Shown here: piece after piece, positions 59,049 through 64,000 of the stretch | How positions within the stretch are numbered: the stretch's first letter is position 1 | Layout: each line of letters starts with the position of its first letter | Source of the DNA: Lachnospiraceae bacterium | GTDB lineage: Bacteria; Bacillota; Clostridia; Lachnospirales; Lachnospiraceae | NCBI GenBank assembly: GCA_017431345.1 | Contig: JAFRLH010000071.1 | Span: 38,953-102,952, forward strand | Reading direction: 5' to 3' | Length of the DNA: 64,000 nt | Notes under the pieces: generated by a model | What the model was told of the DNA's origin: nothing | Databases searched by the model: none | The model's input: the letters and a program-made list of their open reading frames with translations, nothing else | Made by a program: the position numbers and the translations under genes

Positions 59049-60980
59049 ATGAGGGAGCTCGTTTTTGGCTGCAGGAAGATATCTCCCGGCCATGTAACGG
59101 CAGAGGCCGTGTGTTCCAAAGAGGAGATCCTGTTCTATCATGCGGATTTCGAAGCAGGGATCATTACCGAAAAAGGACATGATCTGGAAGGGAAGAGCAT
59201 ATCCGGAAAGATCGTAGTATTTCCCGGAGGCAAAGGCAGTTCAGTGGTACAGGCAGACGGTCTGTACAATCTGGTGCAGAACAGCAAAGCGCCTGTCGGA
59301 TTTATCGTCCGGTTCCTGGACACCGTGCTTGTGTCTACAGCTGTTGTCATGGAAATACCGATGGTATGGAAAGTGGACGACAGTTTCTGGTCAGAGATAC
59401 AGGACGGTGATCTTGTAAAGCTTGACGCTGATCATGAATGCGTGACCATCATCAGACAGCAGGAGGAAAAAATGAAAGACTTGATACTTACCGGAAGCGG
59501 TCTTACGGTGGAAGACGTATACCAGGTCGCCTATGAGGGAAGAAAGGTAAAGATCGATGAAGCTGCCTATGCCAGGCTGGCAAGGGGAAGGGCGGTCATG
59601 ACAGGACTTGCGGAAGGCGGCAAAGCGATTTACGGCCTTAACCGCGGCGTAGGCTGGAACAAAGACAGGGGAATGGAAGAAAGCGCGCTTGCCGCGTATA
59701 ACAGGAACCTGATCAGAACACACTGCCTGGGAGCAGGACCCTGGCATGAAGACGCCGAGGTAAGGGCTATGATGTGCATCCGGCTTAACCAGATCCTGCT
59801 GGGGGCCTGCTGCGCGACGGATGAACTGGCGGATCTGTACAGGGATTTCCTGAATCACGGCATTACTCCGCAGGTGCCTTCAAGAGGCTCCATGGGAGAT
59901 GATGATATCGCGACGCTGTCCCATATCGGGATGGCTTTTATCGGGGAAGCCAATGTGAGTTATCAGGGGAAGATCGTCAGCAGCAAAGAAGCCATGGAAG
60001 CGGAAGGGATCGGGCGTTACGTCATGGAACTGAAGGACGCGCATACAGTGATCCTTTCAAACGCCCAGGGAGAAGCCATGACAGCGCTTCTTGTGAAAGA
60101 GACCGAAAAGCTTCTCGATATGTCTCAGCTGATCTACTGCCTGGACTATGAAGGACTTAACGGAAATGTGGAACAGATGCGGGAAGAAGTCAACGCCTTA
60201 AGAGGTCTTCCCGGGCAGATCAAATGTGCCGCACAGTGCAGAAAGTTCCTTGCCGGCAGCTATCTGTATGAGCCGGATGAGGACCGCGCGCTGCAGGATG
60301 CACTGTCCTTCCGGGACGGTTTCTGCGTAACGGGAGCAGTATGGGATACGCTGGGGTTTGTCCGCAGATTCCTTGACATCCAGCTTAATTCGACATCAGA
60401 CAATCCCTGTGTCCTTCCGGATTCCGAGGAGACTTCGGTCACTGCTAATTTTGAGACACCGACGCTTGCTTTCGGTGTGGAGATGCTTGCATGCGCGCTC
60501 GCGACCTGGTCAAAGACGATCGTTCACAGAATGCTGCGCATGACAGATCCGGCGTTCACGCATCTCACAAGATATCTGGCGCCGTGGGATAACGCAAGCC
60601 TCGGATTTGCCACGATCATGAATACTTATGCCAACCTGGATGCCGAGAATCGCCATCTGGCCATGCCTTCTTCGATGGATTTCTATTCTCTCGAAGGCGG
60701 GATAGAAGACAGGGGTACAAATCTTCCCTATGCCGCGCAGAAAGCCATGCGTATTCTTGATAATATAAGGCGGCTGACGGGCATTGAAGCGCTTTATGCT
60801 GCACAGGCTGTGGATCTGCGCAGACAGAAAAAGGATATCCGTCTGGGCGAATATACGGAAAAAGTGTATAACACTATCCGTGATTCCATTCCCTTTTTCG
60901 GGGAAGACCGGAATATGTATCTTGAAATGGAAGCAGCTTATGCGCTGATCCGCTCGGAGAAACTCCTGGAGATCATTTGA
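59049..60980 (+). CDS. Fusion of aconitase X swivel subunit with an ammonia-lyase-like domain lacking the MIO triad
   Basis: A 643-residue two-part protein. Residues 1-135 form the AcnX small-subunit swivel domain (DUF126): GHDLEGKSISGKIVVFPGGK then GSS. Residues about 143-643 form a HAL/PAL-like fold with YGLNRGVG (195-202), NRNLIRTH (218-225), NSTSDNP (447-453) and an all-helical remainder. The MIO-forming Ala-Ser-Gly is missing: GSxGASGDLAPL becomes GSMGDDDIATL at 280-290, one residue shorter. So classical MIO-dependent deamination is not expected. No hutU or hutI is near. AAGGAGG precedes the ATG. Confidence 0.85.
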   Translation: MRELVFGCRKISPGHVTAEAVCSKEEILFYHADFEAGIITEKGHDLEGKSISGKIVVFPGGKGSSVVQADGLYNLVQNSKAPVGFIVRFLDTVLVSTAVVMEIPMVWKVDDSFWSEIQDGDLVKLDADHECVTIIRQQEEKMKDLILTGSGLTVEDVYQVAYEGRKVKIDEAAYARLARGRAVMTGLAEGGKAIYGLNRGVGWNKDRGMEESALAAYNRNLIRTHCLGAGPWHEDAEVRAMMCIRLNQILLGACCATDELADLYRDFLNHGITPQVPSRGSMGDDDIATLSHIGMAFIGEANVSYQGKIVSSKEAMEAEGIGRYVMELKDAHTVILSNAQGEAMTALLVKETEKLLDMSQLIYCLDYEGLNGNVEQMREEVNALRGLPGQIKCAAQCRKFLAGSYLYEPDEDRALQDALSFRDGFCVTGAVWDTLGFVRRFLDIQLNSTSDNPCVLPDSEETSVTANFETPTLAFGVEMLACALATWSKTIVHRMLRMTDPAFTHLTRYLAPWDNASLGFATIMNTYANLDAENRHLAMPSSMDFYSLEGGIEDRGTNLPYAAQKAMRILDNIRRLTGIEALYAAQAVDLRRQKKDIRLGEYTEKVYNTIRDSIPFFGEDRNMYLEMEAAYALIRSEKLLEII

Positions 60981-60992
60981 CCATTTGCCGAC

Positions 60993-61020
60993 AAAAAAAG
61001 AGCCATAAGGCTCTTTTTTA
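60993..61020. terminator. Bidirectional terminator between unit B and aminopeptidase P
   Basis: AAAAAAGAGCC pairs with GGCTCTTTTTT over ATAA. It ends both convergent transcripts and overlaps the aminopeptidase stop. Confidence 0.9.
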
Positions 61021-62805
61021 TTTCACTTCCCTGGTCGCGTGCTTCAGCCATGCTGCTTCCTCAGGTCTGAGATGGTCTTTCAGTGTTTCATATACCAGCT
61101 TGTGATAGTCGTTCAGAAGCCGGATCTCTTTCGCCGACATATAAGAAGTATCGATTGCCCTCAAGTCGATCGGGCAGTAAGTGATATGCTCGAATTTGAG
61201 GAACTGGCCGTATTTATTTGCTTCATCAGCGACTACCAGCAGTTCATTCTCCGTCCTGATGCCGTATCTGTAATCCAGATAGATGCCGGGTTCGTCCGTG
61301 ATCACCATGCCGGGTTCGAGTTCGGTGGAATCGTAAGGCCTGCGCGGCTTAAAGTAAAAACTGTGAGGGCCTTCGTGGACGTTCAGCAGATACCCGACAC
61401 CGTGACCGGTGCCGCAGCGGTAATCGATGCCAAGATCCCACATAGGCTGTCTGGCAAGGATGTCAAGGGTGTAGCCGGGGCATCCGGCAAGGAATTTTGC
61501 GGAAGCGAGATTCAGCATGCCGCGGACAACGGCAGTAAAGTACTGCTTCATTTCCTGTGTGATCTCACCCAGCACGAAAGTCCTGGTGATGTCCGTGGTG
61601 CCTGCCATATAGTGTCCGCCGGAATCGACCAGCAGGAATCCTTTCGGGTCAAGGCGGACATTCGTCTCCGGCGTTGCCATATAATGCATCATGGCGCCAT
61701 GAGGACCATGGGCGGAGATCGTATCGAAGGAAAGTGCCAGGAAACCATCCTGCTCGCGGCGGAATCCTTCCAGGACATCGCTTGCCGATATTTCAGTGAT
61801 CTCTACTTTCCCGATATGCTCTTCGAGCCATTTCATGAAGCGTACCATCGCAACGCCGTCTTTAATGTGCGTCTTTCGGTTGTTCTCAATCTCCACCGGA
61901 TTTTTGACCGCTTTCATTATGGTCGAAGGATTCAGCGCGTCAATAACGGTGCATCCTTCGGGAAGCGCAGAAGTGACAGCCATGCTGACCGTTCTTTCAT
62001 CCAGCAGCACCCTGGATCCGGCCGGTATTGCCGCTGCGGAATCGAGGATCGCATCATAAGGCCGGATCACAGTTCCGCAGTTATCCATGGCTTTCCGGAT
62101 ATCGTCATTTACCGCTTCGTCATTCAGAAAGATGGCAGAGGAATCCTGTGTGATCACAGCATAGGCAAAAGCGACCGGAGTGATCGGGATGTCGCCGCCG
62201 CGGATATTGAAGAGCCAGGCGATATCATCCAGGGAAGCGATGATATGCGCATCTGCCTTCTGCTTTTTCATTGCAGCGCGTACATCCGACAGTTTCTCTG
62301 CTGCCGTTTTTCCTGTGTATTCCGTTCCGAGCAGCCATGCCGGTGCAGGAGCAATGGGAGGACGGTCAGGCCATATAAGACCGACCAGATCTTCATCATA
62401 ACAGAAGCAGACATTTTTTCCGGAAAGTTTTTCCCGGTATTCTTTGATCATTTTTGTGCTGATCAGCCTTCCGTCAAAGCCGAGCTTTCCGCCTTCCGGC
62501 AGCTGATCGGAAAGATACTGGATAACGGTGGGAACGCCTTTTACGCCCAGCCGGCAGAGTGTAAATTCCGGATCCATCTGCGCTTCCGCCTGGACATAAT
62601 ACCGCCCGTCTGTCCAGAGCATGGCTTCTTCCCGTGTGATCACCAACGTACAGGATTCCCCTGTAAATCCGGAAAGAAAACGGGTGCATTCAAAATGCGG
62701 GATGAAATATTCCGACTGGTGAAAATCACAGGCAGGGACAAGATAGGCATCCATGCCGCGTTCCTGCATCAGTTTCCTGAGATCGTTCAGTGCTTTGTTC
62801 ATCAT
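61018..62805 (-). CDS. Xaa-Pro aminopeptidase (M24B family)
   Basis: A 595-residue protein on the - strand with two creatinase-like N-terminal domains and a C-terminal pita-bread peptidase. Metal ligands are visible: two Asp in VDSGGHYMAGTTDITRT, His in GTGHGVGYLLNVHEGPH, Glu in TDEPGIY and Glu in RTENELLVV. It is the long three-domain form, like eukaryotic cytosolic aminopeptidase P. It removes N-terminal residues before proline in the cytosol. It is divergent from the sortase gene. Confidence 0.93.
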   Translation of the reverse strand: MMNKALNDLRKLMQERGMDAYLVPACDFHQSEYFIPHFECTRFLSGFTGESCTLVITREEAMLWTDGRYYVQAEAQMDPEFTLCRLGVKGVPTVIQYLSDQLPEGGKLGFDGRLISTKMIKEYREKLSGKNVCFCYDEDLVGLIWPDRPPIAPAPAWLLGTEYTGKTAAEKLSDVRAAMKKQKADAHIIASLDDIAWLFNIRGGDIPITPVAFAYAVITQDSSAIFLNDEAVNDDIRKAMDNCGTVIRPYDAILDSAAAIPAGSRVLLDERTVSMAVTSALPEGCTVIDALNPSTIMKAVKNPVEIENNRKTHIKDGVAMVRFMKWLEEHIGKVEITEISASDVLEGFRREQDGFLALSFDTISAHGPHGAMMHYMATPETNVRLDPKGFLLVDSGGHYMAGTTDITRTFVLGEITQEMKQYFTAVVRGMLNLASAKFLAGCPGYTLDILARQPMWDLGIDYRCGTGHGVGYLLNVHEGPHSFYFKPRRPYDSTELEPGMVITDEPGIYLDYRYGIRTENELLVVADEANKYGQFLKFEHITYCPIDLRAIDTSYMSAKEIRLLNDYHKLVYETLKDHLRPEEAAWLKHATREVK

Positions 62806-62898
62806 GAATAATGACTCCTTTTGTCACGGTAGTACTTTCGATCCGCGGCCTGTGCATCCCCGCAGAACAGCACGCCGGTTTGGGACCTCTAACCCGGA

Positions 62899-62927
62899 AT
62901 GATAGCACTAAATCGTCGAATATACAA
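62899..62927 (-). promoter_or_regulatory. Promoter for aminopeptidase P
   Basis: On the - strand TTGTAT (62927-62922) and TATCAT (62904-62899) are 17 bases apart. Confidence 0.55.
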
Positions 62928-62937
62928 TGCCTATTTT

Positions 62938-62966
62938 TTGACGCCTGCAGACAGCTGTGCTATACT
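62938..62966 (+). promoter_or_regulatory. Promoter for the sortase gene
   Basis: TTGACG (62938-62943) and TATACT (62961-62966) are 17 bases apart, with a TG near the extended -10 position. Confidence 0.75.
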
Positions 62967-63014
62967 GCAATATATCATGAACGGAAACAGGGCCGTTCGG
63001 AACGGGAGCATCGG

Positions 63015-63806
63015 ATGAAAAGAGGAAAAAGGATCATACTTGATATTATTATCGTCGCGCTTCTCTGTGTGATGGGATATTCCGGATACAGGATCTTTAC
63101 CCAGATGATGGAATATCATAAAAATGAAGTGGAATACGAGGGTCTGCGTGACTATACCGATCACTCCGGCGAAGAGGAGGATTTTGCGCCGCACACGGAG
63201 GAGCCCGGCATCTGGTGGAATGTGTCGTTCCCGGACGTGGATTTTGAAGGGCTGCTGAAGAAAAATCCGGATACCATCGGCTGGATCTATTGTCCGGAGA
63301 CACACATCGATTATCCTGTAGTACAGGGGAAAAATAACGATGAGTATCTCCACAAATCCTTTGAAGGCATCCATAACGTGGCAGGCAGCATTTTCCTGGA
63401 TGCGGAGAACAAAGCGGATCTTTCGGATTTTAATTCCATTCTTTACGGGCATCATATGAAGAACGGAAGCATGTTCCGGGATCTGGACCATTACAAGGAA
63501 GAAGGATATTACGAGGAGCATCCGTATATGCTCTTCATGACGCCGGAAAAGAATTATGTCGTGGAACTGTTCGCGGGATATGTTTCTTCCGTAAAAGAAG
63601 ATTCGTGGGATGTTGTTTTTCCGACAGTGGAAGACCGGCAGAAATGGATCGACAAAAGGCTGGAGAACTCCGCGTTCAAGGGGATCGTCGTACCGCATGT
63701 CAACAGTCATATCCTTACGCTTTCGACATGCAGTTACGAATTTTCCAATGCCAGATTCGTGCTGTACGGCATACTTACAGAAGTACCGAAGAAGAATAAA
63801 AAATGA
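63015..63806 (+). CDS. srtB: Class B sortase
   Basis: A 263-residue membrane-anchored transpeptidase. A signal-anchor helix spans residues 7-27. The catalytic residues are visible: His146 in LYGHHMKNGSMF, Cys239 in TLSTCSYEF and Arg247 in NARFVLYG. Spacing and the helix-containing insert (HYKEEGYYEEHPY) fit class B. It joins surface proteins or pilin-like substrates to peptidoglycan. No substrate with a sorting signal is in the window. The ATG at 63015 follows GGGAG; the longer upstream frame is not supported. Confidence 0.9.
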   Translation: MKRGKRIILDIIIVALLCVMGYSGYRIFTQMMEYHKNEVEYEGLRDYTDHSGEEEDFAPHTEEPGIWWNVSFPDVDFEGLLKKNPDTIGWIYCPETHIDYPVVQGKNNDEYLHKSFEGIHNVAGSIFLDAENKADLSDFNSILYGHHMKNGSMFRDLDHYKEEGYYEEHPYMLFMTPEKNYVVELFAGYVSSVKEDSWDVVFPTVEDRQKWIDKRLENSAFKGIVVPHVNSHILTLSTCSYEFSNARFVLYGILTEVPKKNKK

Positions 63807-63811
63807 CAGTC

Positions 63812-63844
63812 AAAGGGGAACAGATTCCGGTCTGATCCCCTTTT
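63812..63844 (+). terminator. Terminator after the sortase gene
   Basis: AAAGGGGA...CAGA (63812-63824) pairs with TCTGATCCCCTTTT (63831-63844), ending in T-rich sequence. Confidence 0.75.
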
Positions 63845-63884
63845 CAGCTGTTTGACAAACCCGGCTTTGACACTTGGAAAAATT

Positions 63885-63930
63885 AAAAACAGCTGTAAAC
63901 CACGGTTTTATGCGGTGTGCAGCTGTTTTT
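63885..63930. terminator. Second hairpin terminator, probably for a convergent gene outside the window
   Basis: AAAAACAGCTG (63885-63895) pairs with CAGCTGTTTTT (63920-63930); the A- and T-rich flanks make it bidirectional. The remaining bases to 64000 show no supported gene. Confidence 0.6.
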
Positions 63931-64000
63931 GCTTTGTTTGTCGATGTGCGTATTGTGCGCCGGTCCGGCTCCTTCGCCCGCCCCTTTAGTTTTTTCAAAA

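Noticed and set aside
59049-60980. Ordinary histidine ammonia-lyase (hutH)
   Set aside because: The MIO triad is absent and no urocanase or imidazolonepropionase gene is nearby.
63810-63998. Minus-strand frame at the right edge
   Set aside because: It runs through two terminator hairpins and has no ribosome binding site.

Overview
The window looks like a chromosome segment of a strictly anaerobic, Gram-positive Clostridia bacterium, most likely Lachnospiraceae or a close relative. I base this on the MEP-pathway block xseA-xseB-ispA-dxs-tlyA-nadK-recN, a Stp/PrkC pair with a PASTA kinase, a type III glutamine synthetase, a class B sortase, moderately high GC and strong AGGAGG-type ribosome binding sites. 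No phage, insertion sequence, CRISPR array or rRNA was seen. Most genes lie on the + strand; trpS, an XRE regulator, one tRNA-Leu, a small membrane protein and an aminopeptidase P are on the - strand.

Layout. 0-7 kb: exonuclease VII, isoprenoid precursor synthesis, rRNA methylation, NAD kinase and RecN. 7-9 kb: uracil uptake and salvage. 9-12 kb: trpS and a sodium-coupled amino acid symporter. 12-16 kb: a zinc-ribbon/TPR membrane protein with a 47-residue companion, an RsmF-type methyltransferase and an XRE regulator. 16-26 kb: purA, then a tight fmt-metalloprotease-rsmB-rlmN-stp-prkC-rsgA-rpe run, then tRNA-Leu. 26-33 kb: a heterodimeric ABC exporter, tmk and glnN. 33-36.7 kb: a 19-residue hydrophobic ORF, a cyclophilin, ddl, murI and a DUF1934 protein. 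36.8-44.5 kb: rpoB-rpoC. 44.6-48.8 kb: hisH-hisF, ung, uppP and an amidase.

The part of greatest interest is 48.8-61.0 kb, which holds two apparently catabolic units around an IclR regulator. Unit A (48961-55709) has five genes in highly expressed-type codons: a TIM-barrel dehydratase/isomerase, a CoA-acylating aldehyde dehydrogenase, a ThDP enzyme of IolD-like length, an HMG-CoA-lyase-family enzyme and a shikimate/quinate-dehydrogenase-family enzyme. Read as chemistry, the set would convert quinate (C7) through 3-dehydroquinate, a cyclic 1,2-dione and a ring-opened semialdehyde to homocitryl-CoA, then to acetyl-CoA (C2) plus 2-oxoglutarate (C5), with no aromatic intermediate. This is inference, but every enzyme has a step and the carbon balances. 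Two related 19-bp palindromes lie at the two promoters of this unit and could be IclR operators.

Unit B (56893-60980) encodes a divergent 3-hydroxyacyl-CoA-dehydrogenase-like protein, the aconitase X large subunit, and a fusion of the aconitase X swivel subunit to a histidine/phenylalanine ammonia-lyase-like domain. That domain has lost the Ala-Ser-Gly triad needed to form the MIO cofactor. Its substrate cannot be read from the sequence. The window ends with aminopeptidase P and a class B sortase in divergent orientation.
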